This document shows, in pieces, positions 8,677 to 16,409 of a stretch of 64,000 nt of DNA (positions are counted from its first letter, which is position 1; the number at the start of each line of letters is the position of its first letter). The DNA is from Candidatus Roseilinea sp. (GTDB lineage: Bacteria; Chloroflexota; Anaerolineae; J036; Brachytrichaceae), in contig AP024676.1 of the NCBI GenBank assembly GCA_025998955.1, forward strand, positions 1,984,001-2,048,000, in the 5' to 3' direction. Under the pieces are notes generated by a model. That model saw nothing but the letters and a program-made list of their open reading frames with translations. It did not search any database and was not told the origin of the DNA. A program made the translations under genes and the position numbers.

Positions 8677-10425
8677 TTAAGCACCGGCGACTCTCTGCTC
8701 CGCTTGCGCTTCCTCGACCAGCACGCGCCGCAGCACTTTGCCCACTTGCGTCTTGGGCAGCTCTTTGCGGAACTCGATCACGCGAGGGATCTTGTACGGC
8801 GCGAGGCTTTGCTTGCAGAATTCTTTCAGCTCGTCGGCGGTGGCGCTTGCCCCCGGCTTGAGCACGACGAACGCCGTGAGCGTGTCGTCGCCGCGGGTCG
8901 GGTGCGGCACGCCGACCACGGCGGCTTCGAGCACGGCCGGGTGTGTGAACAGCACCTCCTCCACGTCGCGCGGCAACACCTTCAGCCCGCCGACGTTGAT
9001 CATGTCCTTCTTGCGATCCACGATGTAGAAGTAGCCGTCGGCATCCATGCGCGCGATGTCGCCGGTGTGCAGCCAGCCCTCGGCGTCAATCGTCTTGGCC
9101 GTCTCGTCCGGGCGATTCCAGTAGCCTTTCATCACCTGCGGCCCGCGGATGCACAACTCACCGATCGTCTCCGGGTCGCCGTCCATCGGCAGATCGGCGC
9201 CGGTCGAGAGATCCACCAGCTTGGCCTCGGTGTCGGGAAAGGGCAGGCCGATGCTGCCGGCACGGTTCTCGTTGAACTCCGGGTTGCAATGGGTCACCGG
9301 CGAAGCCTCGGTGAGGCCATAGCCCTCGGCCAGCCGCCCGCCGGTGAGCGCGTTGAAGCGCTTTTGGATCTCCACCGGCAAAGGCGCAGAACCGCTGATG
9401 CAGGCTTTCACGCTCTTCAGATCGTATCGGCCAACGTTGGGGTTGTTGACGATGCCGATGTACATGGCCGGCACGCCGGGGTAGATCGTGCAGCGCTCCT
9501 TGCTGATGATGCGCATGACGTTCTCGATCGGTCGTGGATTGGGCACGATGACCAGCTCGGCAGCCATGGCGACGCCATATAGCATGCACACCGTCATGCC
9601 GTAGACGTGGAAGAATGGAATGGCCGCCATCACTTTCTCGCCGCCTTCGACGCCGCTGGTCAACCATGCGCGCACCTGCATGGTGTTGCACACCAAGTTG
9701 CGATGGGTGAGCATCGCTGCCTTGGGCACGCCGGTGGTGCCGCCGGTGTACTGGAACAACGCCACGTCGTCCGGCTGCGCGGCCGGCGCGGGCGTCGCAT
9801 CGGCCGTCGCCAGCATGTCGCCGAACAAGCGGATGCCCGGCTCGCCCGACACATCCACCCAGTCGTGCTCTTTGCGCTGGCGCGAGTGCACGAGCTGTTT
9901 GAACGGGAACGGTAGCGTGTCGTAGATGTGCACGACGACGACGTGTTTGACTGCCGTCTCGGCCTTGATCTCCTTCAGCCGGGGATAGAACAAGTTGAGC
10001 AAGACGATGGTCTCCGCGCCGCTATCCACGAGTTGCTGTTTGAGTTCGCGCGCCGTGTAGGTAGGGTTGGTGTTCACCACGATCGCGCCCAGGCGCGCGG
10101 CGGCGAAGAAGGCGATGATGAAATGCGGCGAATTCGGCAACATCAGCGCCACGCGATCGCCGCGCTTCACGCCGAGCGCGTGCAAGGCAGCAGCAAATCG
10201 CTCGACCAGCGTGCCGAGCCGACCGTAGGTCAGCGTGCCGCCTACCATCACGCGATCACCCAAGATGTAGCGCAGCACGAACTTGGTGGCCAGGCGGTCG
10301 GGGTATTTGCGCACGGTTTCGGCAAGCAGGTCGTAGAGCGTAGCTTCGGGGTAATTCAACGTGGCCGGCACGCCTTTGTCGTAGCGCTCGAGCCACGGCT
10401 TAGGGCTAGGCTGGTGATCCGGCAT
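8677..10425 (-). CDS. fadD: Long-chain fatty-acid--CoA ligase
   Basis: 582 residues, the full length for acyl-CoA synthetases of the ANL superfamily. The AMP-binding P-loop is QYTGGTTGVPKAAM, the adenylate-binding motif is EGYGLTEASPV, the hinge region is GWLHTGDIARMDADGY with IVDRKKDMI, and the C-terminal Lys is in KTQVGKVLRR. It activates fatty acids with ATP and CoA. It is divergent from the LLM oxidoreductase with about 80 bp between, and no beta-oxidation partners are adjacent. Confidence 0.9.
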   Translation of the reverse strand: MPDHQPSPKPWLERYDKGVPATLNYPEATLYDLLAETVRKYPDRLATKFVLRYILGDRVMVGGTLTYGRLGTLVERFAAALHALGVKRGDRVALMLPNSPHFIIAFFAAARLGAIVVNTNPTYTARELKQQLVDSGAETIVLLNLFYPRLKEIKAETAVKHVVVVHIYDTLPFPFKQLVHSRQRKEHDWVDVSGEPGIRLFGDMLATADATPAPAAQPDDVALFQYTGGTTGVPKAAMLTHRNLVCNTMQVRAWLTSGVEGGEKVMAAIPFFHVYGMTVCMLYGVAMAAELVIVPNPRPIENVMRIISKERCTIYPGVPAMYIGIVNNPNVGRYDLKSVKACISGSAPLPVEIQKRFNALTGGRLAEGYGLTEASPVTHCNPEFNENRAGSIGLPFPDTEAKLVDLSTGADLPMDGDPETIGELCIRGPQVMKGYWNRPDETAKTIDAEGWLHTGDIARMDADGYFYIVDRKKDMINVGGLKVLPRDVEEVLFTHPAVLEAAVVGVPHPTRGDDTLTAFVVLKPGASATADELKEFCKQSLAPYKIPRVIEFRKELPKTQVGKVLRRVLVEEAQAEQRVAGA

Positions 10426-10507
10426 GGAACCTCCTCCTCTCGCTCACCGGCGTCGGCCAGACGCCGCGCTCTCGTCGTATGTATGGCCAGTATACTCATC
10501 GCAGCAG

Positions 10508-11530
10508 ATGATGAAAATTGACACCGGCTTCGGCGTCGGCCATCTCGGCAGCCTCGACGACATCATCGCGAGCGCCAAACGTGCCGAGGCCGTCGGCTTC
10601 GATGCGCTGTGGTCGTCCGAGACGCAGCACGACCCGTTCCTGCCGCTGGCGCTCGCCGCCGCGCACACGCAACGCATCCACCTCGGCACCGGCATCGCCG
10701 TTGCCTTTGCGCGCAGCCCCACCACGCTGGCGCACCTGGCCTGGGACTTGCAGAAGCTGAGTGGCGGGCGCTTCATCCTCGGTCTAGGCACGCAGGTGAA
10801 GGCGCACGTCGAGCGGCGCTTCGGCATGCCGTGGGACCGGCCGGCGGCGCGGCTGCGCGAATACATCCTCGCCATCCGCGCCTTGTGGCAGTGCTGGCAG
10901 AGCGGCGAGAAGCTGAATTTCCGCGGCGAGTTCTTCAAGCTCACGCTGATGTCGCCGTTCTTCAACCCCGGCCCCATCGCCCACCCGCACATCCCGATCT
11001 ACATTGCCGGCGTGAACGAACGGTTGTGCCAACTGGCCGGCGAGCTGTGCGAGGGATTCCATGTGCACCCCTTCCATACGCCCAAGTACCTGGCCGAGTT
11101 CGTCCTGCCCAACGTCGAGATCGGCTTGAAGCAAGCCGGCCGAGCACGCGGCGACATCCAGCTCGCCTCGGCCGTCTTCGTCATCGGCGGCGACACCGAG
11201 GAAGCGCGCGCGCAGCGCCGCGAGTCGGTCCGCCAACAAATCGCCTTCTATGCCAGCACGCCGAGCTACCACACCGTCTTCGCGATGCACGGCTGGCGAG
11301 CCACTGCCGAGGCGTTGTCATCGCTGGCCGCGCGCGGCTGCTGGGAAGAGATGCCGGCACTGGTCAGCGACGCGATGTTGGCCGAGTTCGCCGAAGAAGG
11401 CGCATGGGCTGAGCTGCCGGGCAAGCTAATGCGCCGCTACGCTGGCCTGCTCGACCGCATCGCCTATTACTTCGGTCCGCCGGACGAGGCGGCGCGGGCG
11501 ACGGTGCACGCGTTCAAGGCCGGCGGTTGA
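10508..11530 (+). CDS. LLM class F420-dependent oxidoreductase
   Basis: About 340 residues of a luciferase-like TIM barrel. The sequence opens with MMKIDTGFGVGHLGS, followed by FDALWSSETQHDPFLPL and LGLGTQVKAHVERRFG, the layout of F420-dependent (MSMEG_2256-like) reductases. Members reduce or oxidise small molecules with coenzyme F420 or FMN; the substrate is unknown. The ATG at 10508 was chosen since the upstream ATG at 10424 lies in the divergent acyl-CoA synthetase start. Confidence 0.82.
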   Translation: MMKIDTGFGVGHLGSLDDIIASAKRAEAVGFDALWSSETQHDPFLPLALAAAHTQRIHLGTGIAVAFARSPTTLAHLAWDLQKLSGGRFILGLGTQVKAHVERRFGMPWDRPAARLREYILAIRALWQCWQSGEKLNFRGEFFKLTLMSPFFNPGPIAHPHIPIYIAGVNERLCQLAGELCEGFHVHPFHTPKYLAEFVLPNVEIGLKQAGRARGDIQLASAVFVIGGDTEEARAQRRESVRQQIAFYASTPSYHTVFAMHGWRATAEALSSLAARGCWEEMPALVSDAMLAEFAEEGAWAELPGKLMRRYAGLLDRIAYYFGPPDEAARATVHAFKAGG

Positions 11531-11636
11531 GCGTAGCATAGCTATGAGTGGCTACGTGACTCGGCAAATAATGTCCCTCCATTACAAACAACCGACACTA
11601 CGGACACCATTGACACCAACCCGAGGAGCAACTCTG

Positions 11637-12542
11637 ATGAACATGACCTGGACGGGCGTGATGCCCGCGATGACGACCGCATTCGACGAAAGCGGTGAAA
11701 TTGACCATGCCTTCGTCGCCCGGCACGCGCGATGGCTGATCGAACATGGCTGCACGGCGATCGTCACACCCGGCTCGCTGGGCGAGGGCAACACGCTGCG
11801 CTTCGACGAGCGCGTCGCGCTGTGGCGCACCTGTGTGCAGGCGCTGGGCGGGCGCGCGCCGGTCGTCGCCGCCATTGCCGCGCTCAGCACGCGCGAAGCG
11901 GTGGACATGGCCAAGGCCGCGCATGACGCCGGCTGCGCCGGGCTGATGGTCTTGCCGCCCTACGTTTACAAAGGCGACTGGCGCGAGAACAAGGCGCACG
12001 TCGGCGCAATCTTCAGGGCCACGCCGCTGAGCTGCATGCTCTACAACAACCCGATCGCCTACGGGGTGGATTATCTGCCCCAGCACATTGCCGAGCTGGC
12101 CGGCGAGCACGCCAACTTCGCTGCCGTGAAAGAGAGCAGCGCCGACGTGCGGCGCATCATGGCCATCCGCGAGCTGGTCGGCGAACGGCTGGCGCTGCTC
12201 ATCGGCGTGGACGACCTGATCGTCGAGGGCATCGCCGCCGGCGCGGTCGGCTGGGTGGCCGGGCTGGTGAACGCGCTGCCGAAGGAGAGCGTGGCTCTGT
12301 TCAACGTTGCAGTAAAGGGAGAGCGCGACCAGGCCGATGCGCTCTACAAATGGTTCCTGCCGCTGCTGCGCATGGATACCGTGCCCAAGTTCGTCCAACT
12401 CATCAAGCTGGTTCAATGCGAAGTCGGGATGGGCAACCCGCGCGTCCGCCCGCCGCGGCTGGAACTGGCGGGCGCGGAGCTGGAAGCTGCGCGGGCGGTC
12501 ATTCGCACGGCGCTGGCCAACCGGCCGGACCTCGCTCTATGA
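11637..12542 (+). CDS. Dihydrodipicolinate synthase family aldolase/lyase
   Basis: 301 residues starting MNMTWTGVMPAMTTAF, with GAGGAG at 11623-11628 as ribosome binding site. The Schiff-base Lys is in FAAVKESSAD, the Tyr of the catalytic triad in MLYNNPIAYG, and the GSLGEG loop (GxxGE) binds the pyruvate carboxylate. NAL/DHDPS members condense or cleave 2-oxo acids; this one lacks clear lysine-pathway context. Its stop overlaps the next start (ATGA at 12539-12542), pointing to translational coupling with the antiporter, and an enolase-superfamily sugar-acid dehydratase lies nearby. A sugar-acid role is therefore as likely as DapA. Confidence 0.8.
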   Translation: MNMTWTGVMPAMTTAFDESGEIDHAFVARHARWLIEHGCTAIVTPGSLGEGNTLRFDERVALWRTCVQALGGRAPVVAAIAALSTREAVDMAKAAHDAGCAGLMVLPPYVYKGDWRENKAHVGAIFRATPLSCMLYNNPIAYGVDYLPQHIAELAGEHANFAAVKESSADVRRIMAIRELVGERLALLIGVDDLIVEGIAAGAVGWVAGLVNALPKESVALFNVAVKGERDQADALYKWFLPLLRMDTVPKFVQLIKLVQCEVGMGNPRVRPPRLELAGAELEAARAVIRTALANRPDLAL

Positions 12543-13993
12543 CGCCCCTCATCGCCGGCATGGCGCTCATCGCCATTGTGCTCATGCTGGCTGCTTTGGC
12601 ATCGGGTGTCGTCGAGCGCGGGCCGATCAGCTTCCCCATCATCTTCCTCGGCCTCGGCATCGCACTCGGGCCACTCGGGCTAGGCGCGCTCGACATTTCG
12701 CTCACCGACCCGCTGCTCGAAGTCATCGCCGTCGTCAGCTTGTCGCTGGTGTTGTTCCTCGATGCAGTCAAGATGCAGGTAGATGAGCTGCGGCGCGATT
12801 GGCGCATTCCCGCGCTGGCGCTCGGCCCCGGCACGCTGCTGTTCATGATCGGCGTAGCGCTGGCGGCCGGGATGCTGCTCGGCGCGGCTCCTGCCGAGGC
12901 GCTGCTGATCGGCGCCATGCTGGCTTCGACCGACGCTGTAGTGCTGCGCGACGTACTGCGCGATCCGCGTATCCCGCGCGCCATCCGGCAGGCGCTGGGC
13001 GTGGAAGCGGGCATGAACGACATCGTCGTGCTTCCGATCGTGCTCATTCTCATCGCTGCGCTCACCGCCGGCCCGGCGACCCCGGGGGAGTGGGCCCTCT
13101 TCCTCGGCCGGCTGCTCGTGCTCAGCCCGATCATCGGCCTGATCGTAGGCGGCGCAGGCGCATGGCTAATGAGCAAAGCCGATGCGCGCTTCGGCATCCG
13201 GCGCGAGTATCAGGCGTTGTATGGCATCGGGCTGGTGCTCGCGGCCTATGCTGCCGCGCAGGTCGCCGGGGGTTCGGGGTTTCTGGCATCGTTCTGCGCC
13301 GGCCTGGCCATCACCCTGTTCGACCAGAAGTTGTGTGATTGCTTCCTAGACTACGGCGAGATCACTGCTGAGATGGCGATGCTACTCGCCTTCCTACTGT
13401 TCGGGGCAGTCTTATCAACGACGGTCACGCATGTGTCCATCGGTCTAGCGTTGGGGCTGGCTGCGTTGGCGCTGGCAGTCATTCGTCCCCTCGTGAGCGC
13501 CGTGATCTTTGCGCGCGCCAATATGAGCCGATCGGCCAAGGCGTTCATCGGCTGGTTCGGCCCGCGCGGGCTGAGTTCGCTGTTGCTGGCATTGCTGGTA
13601 GTGCAGGCCGGCGCGCCTCGCGCCGAGTGGATGTTCGCCGTGGTCGGAGTCGTGGTGATCGTCTCGGTCATATTGCATGGCGCGAGCGCGACACCGCTCA
13701 GCACGTGGTATGCACGGCGCGTATCGCGGCCCGATGTGCTCGCCGAGGAACGCGCAAGCTCGGTGGTCGGGTTGTTTCGAGATCAAGCGGACGGCGTGCC
13801 GCGCATCGGCGCCGCTGCGCTGGCCGAGATGTTGCGCAGCGCGCACCCGCCCATCGTGCTGGACGTGCGGACGCGCGGCCAAGCCGGACAGGACAGCCAC
13901 ATTCCCGGCGATGTCGCTGTCCTGCCCGACCAGATCGAGGATTGGATCAAAACAGCCGACCGCAACCGCTTTGTCGTGACGTATTGCACCTGA
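12539..13993 (+). CDS. Cation:proton antiporter (CPA1/NhaP-like) with C-terminal rhodanese domain, ending at an in-frame TGA
   Basis: 484 residues to the TGA. Residues 1-400 form about twelve hydrophobic helices of a Na+/H+ exchanger, with the ASTDAVVLRDVL and GVEAGMNDIVVLP segments that carry the ion-binding Asp residues. From about 430 a rhodanese-like domain follows (PIVLDVRTRGQAG, then FVVTYCT). The chain stops exactly where the rhodanese catalytic loop begins. Immediately downstream the same frame continues as ANEATSARVAQRL and GGLAAW, the missing part of the domain, up to 14143. The upstream neighbour overlaps by 4 bp. Either the domain is cut by a nonsense mutation or UGA is recoded; see the separate entry. 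Confidence 0.85.
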   Translation: MTPLIAGMALIAIVLMLAALASGVVERGPISFPIIFLGLGIALGPLGLGALDISLTDPLLEVIAVVSLSLVLFLDAVKMQVDELRRDWRIPALALGPGTLLFMIGVALAAGMLLGAAPAEALLIGAMLASTDAVVLRDVLRDPRIPRAIRQALGVEAGMNDIVVLPIVLILIAALTAGPATPGEWALFLGRLLVLSPIIGLIVGGAGAWLMSKADARFGIRREYQALYGIGLVLAAYAAAQVAGGSGFLASFCAGLAITLFDQKLCDCFLDYGEITAEMAMLLAFLLFGAVLSTTVTHVSIGLALGLAALALAVIRPLVSAVIFARANMSRSAKAFIGWFGPRGLSSLLLALLVVQAGAPRAEWMFAVVGVVVIVSVILHGASATPLSTWYARRVSRPDVLAEERASSVVGLFRDQADGVPRIGAAALAEMLRSAHPPIVLDVRTRGQAGQDSHIPGDVAVLPDQIEDWIKTADRNRFVVTYCT

Positions 13994-14143
13994 GCGAACG
14001 AGGCGACCAGCGCCCGTGTGGCGCAACGATTGATTGAGGCCGGCTTCAGGGCCGCGGCGTTGCAGGGCGGCTTGGCCGCGTGGCACGCATATGCGCGCAG
14101 CGCCTCGCTGTCAATCAACGCCACCGACCCTCCCCGACTCTAA
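13991..14143 (+). other. In-frame continuation of the rhodanese domain after TGA (candidate selenocysteine read-through)
   Basis: Codon 485 is TGA. The frame then gives ANEATSARVAQRLIEAGF and ALQGGLAAW before TAA at 14141-14143. In related rhodaneses the catalytic loop is C-x5-S-A-R; aligning TGA-ANEAT-SARVA to it puts TGA exactly on the catalytic Cys. A short hairpin, GCGCC (14010-14014), loop CGTGT and GGCGC (14020-14024), lies 21 bases after the TGA with G as second loop base, as a bacterial SECIS would need. The hairpin is short and could arise by chance at this GC content; no selenocysteine genes are in the window. Confidence 0.5.
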
Positions 14144-14171
14144 CGACACCTCCCCACACCGGCCATACCGC

Positions 14172-15362
14172 TCACTCGAACCACGTCGTTCCCGGATACT
14201 GGTACTGCCGCGCTACCTCTTCATCCAACTCGACGCCGATGCCCGGCCGGTCGGTCAGCGCGATGTAGCCGTCCTTGATGATGTCCTCTTTCTCCTTGAT
14301 GATCGTGGTCCAGTAGGGCCGCTCGTTCCAGTGCCACTCCAGCACCAAAAAATTCGGCACGCTGGCGCATACGTGCGCGCTGGCCATCGTGCCGATGGGC
14401 GACGAGACGTTGTGCGGCGCAAACGGGATGTAATACAGCTCGGCCAGGTTGGCGATCTTGCGGCCGTCGCTCAAACCGCCGCACTTGGGCAGGTCGGGCA
14501 TCACAATGTCCACCGCCTGCTTCTCCAGCAGCTCGCGAAAGCCGAAGCGCAGGTAGATGTTCTCGCCGGCGCAGATGGGCGTGGTGCTGTGCCGCTTCAC
14601 CTCGCGCATGGCGTCAATGTTCTCCGGCGGCACCGGCTCCTCCAGCCAAAGCAGGTGATACTGGTCGAGGTCGCGCACCAGCCGAATGGCGCTCGGCACG
14701 TCCAGGCGCGTGTGCACGTCGGCGGCGACGGCGACGTCTTTGCCCGCCGCGCGCGTCACCATATCCACCACCTGCAACATGCGCTCATGCTCGCGCTGCA
14801 TGGCGGTATGGTTGAACTTGTCCTTGCTGAACGTGCCTTCCTTGAGCGTGAGGACCTGGGTGTCGGCATCCACCGGGATGCGACCCGCCGAATAGGCGCC
14901 GATGTCCAGGTCTATCTTGAGCGCGGTAAAGCCCTTGGCCAGCACGCCATGCACCACGCGCTCGATCTCGTCGAACTCCATGCCGGGATCTACTTGGCAG
15001 TCGCAGTACATCCAGATCTTGTTGCGGAACTTGCCGCCGAGCAGCTCGTAGACCGGCACGCTCAGCGCCTTGCCTTTGATGTCCCACAGCGCGATCTCGA
15101 TGCCGGTGAGCGCGGTGATGAGCGCGCCGCCGGTGCCGCCGTCGAAGACGTGGCCGCGGCGCATCTCTTCGAACAGCGCGTCTATGGCGAACGGATCGCG
15201 CCCGATCAGCTTTTGTTCGAGATACTGAATGATGGCGATGGCCTGCTTGCCGCCGTGCACGCACTCGCCAATGCCGGTGACGCCGGCGTCGGTGGTGATC
15301 TTCACCCACAGGTGCATGCCATGGCCGACAGTAGCAGCCGTTTTAACAGATGTGATCTTCAT
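14172..15362 (-). CDS. Enolase-superfamily (mandelate racemase/galactonate dehydratase-like) enzyme
   Basis: 396 residues starting MKITSVKTAATVGHG. The metal ligands and catalytic groups expected for the DgoD/mandelate racemase group are visible: FTALKIDLD (catalytic Lys), VAADVHTRLD (first Asp ligand), LLWLEEPVPPEN (second, Glu), CAGENIYLR (third, Glu), and the late His in FAPHNVSSPIG. It probably dehydrates an acid sugar to a 2-keto-3-deoxy acid. The convergent DHDPS-family enzyme upstream could cleave such a product, which is an inference. The ATG at 15360-15362 starts the family-like sequence; the longer frame adds 21 unrelated residues. Confidence 0.83.
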   Translation of the reverse strand: MKITSVKTAATVGHGMHLWVKITTDAGVTGIGECVHGGKQAIAIIQYLEQKLIGRDPFAIDALFEEMRRGHVFDGGTGGALITALTGIEIALWDIKGKALSVPVYELLGGKFRNKIWMYCDCQVDPGMEFDEIERVVHGVLAKGFTALKIDLDIGAYSAGRIPVDADTQVLTLKEGTFSKDKFNHTAMQREHERMLQVVDMVTRAAGKDVAVAADVHTRLDVPSAIRLVRDLDQYHLLWLEEPVPPENIDAMREVKRHSTTPICAGENIYLRFGFRELLEKQAVDIVMPDLPKCGGLSDGRKIANLAELYYIPFAPHNVSSPIGTMASAHVCASVPNFLVLEWHWNERPYWTTIIKEKEDIIKDGYIALTDRPGIGVELDEEVARQYQYPGTTWFE

Positions 15363-15443
15363 GGTTGCTCGGTTGATTGTTGGGTTGTGAGATGCAAGTT
15401 TGTGCGCAAAACGCCTACGATGCAACTCAGCAACCGATCAACC

Positions 15444-16304
15444 TCACACCGCCTGCAACACCGACGCCCGGCCTTCCTTGCGCCGGCGCACGTCGTAATA
15501 CAGCAGCGTGATCACCGTCATGCGAAAGGGCACGACGACGAAAGCGGCCAGGTTGCCGAACAGGACGGTCGCAATGCGATTGGCCTGCGCAGATTCGGAC
15601 GCCGCGCCCACCAGGCCAATCATGAAGAATGGTATCAGCGAGGCGAGGAAGAGCAGCAGCTCCAGCACCAACCACACTGCCAGCGTGTAGCCATAGGCAC
15701 GCTGGGCCAGCCCGATGCTGCGGCGCACCGCCGCGACGCCGCTTAACCCCTCGTTCATCACCGCCGGCGCGACGAACAACCAGAACGGATAGGTCACCAT
15801 CAACAGGGCAGCGCACGCCACGATCCCGATCACGTCTTTCGTGCTCAACCAGCCGGCTGCGACGACGATGAGCGCCGGTATGAAGCCGCCCATCAGCAAC
15901 GCTGGCATCCGGCTCCACGCCTCGGCCGCAGCATCGCCAGCGGTGATCGCGCGTCCGAAGTAACGGCGCGCCGCGACGCGCACGGTCGCGCCGGCCTGCC
16001 AAGCGCTCACGACCCACGACACGAGTGCGCTTGCCACCAGCCGCATATCGAAGCCATCCAGCGAGCGCAGGATCACGCTGGCGACGGTGTCAATGTCGCG
16101 CACCGAACTGTAGCGCGGCGGCACCGACCACTGATCGGGTTGGGTGAGCGCGAGCACCTGCCAGATCAAGATCGGCAGGTTAGTGAGCAACATCGCGCCG
16201 AGGAAGGTGAGCGCGTTGACGAGGACGAGCTGGGCAGATTCACTGATCGTATCGTTCAGATCGAGCGGGCGAAACTGAACGGTCGCTTGTTCCATAGGCT
16301 GCAT
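15444..16304 (-). CDS. Integral membrane protein, unknown
   Basis: About 286 residues with five or six hydrophobic segments (for example LVNALTFLGAMLLTNLPILI, a helix near VIGIVACAALLMVTYPFWLF, and a last one around LFGNLAAFVVVPF). It begins with soluble MQPMEQATVQFRPLDLNDTI, a lead seen in bacterial YciC/glycerophosphodiester-phosphodiesterase membrane-domain-like proteins. No enzyme motif is seen. The start could equally be the ATG at 16295. No clear ribosome binding site was found for either. Confidence 0.65.
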   Translation of the reverse strand: MQPMEQATVQFRPLDLNDTISESAQLVLVNALTFLGAMLLTNLPILIWQVLALTQPDQWSVPPRYSSVRDIDTVASVILRSLDGFDMRLVASALVSWVVSAWQAGATVRVAARRYFGRAITAGDAAAEAWSRMPALLMGGFIPALIVVAAGWLSTKDVIGIVACAALLMVTYPFWLFVAPAVMNEGLSGVAAVRRSIGLAQRAYGYTLAVWLVLELLLFLASLIPFFMIGLVGAASESAQANRIATVLFGNLAAFVVVPFRMTVITLLYYDVRRRKEGRASVLQAV

Positions 16305-16360
16305 GGCGATTGGCCAACAGCCCGCGAGTATAGGCCATCCTCTCTGGGCGGGGGAGAACG

Positions 16361-16397
16361 GCAGAGCCTGAGGTTCTTCGAGAACCTCAGGCTCTGC
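16361..16397. repeat. Perfect 17-bp hairpin downstream of the fasciclin gene
   Basis: GCAGAGCCTGAGGTTCT pairs perfectly with its complement across a TCG loop. It lies 13 bases after the fasciclin gene stop (minus strand) and before the membrane-protein start. No T-run follows on either strand, so an intrinsic terminator is not certain; the arms share the GCAGA head with hairpins at 3194 and 6529. Confidence 0.7.
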
Positions 16398-16409
16398 GCG
16401 CAGCACGAT

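Noticed and set aside
14034-15746. 570-residue open frame on the plus strand
   Set aside because: It is antisense to the enolase-superfamily gene, rich in His/Arg/Val as typical shadow frames, with no domain.
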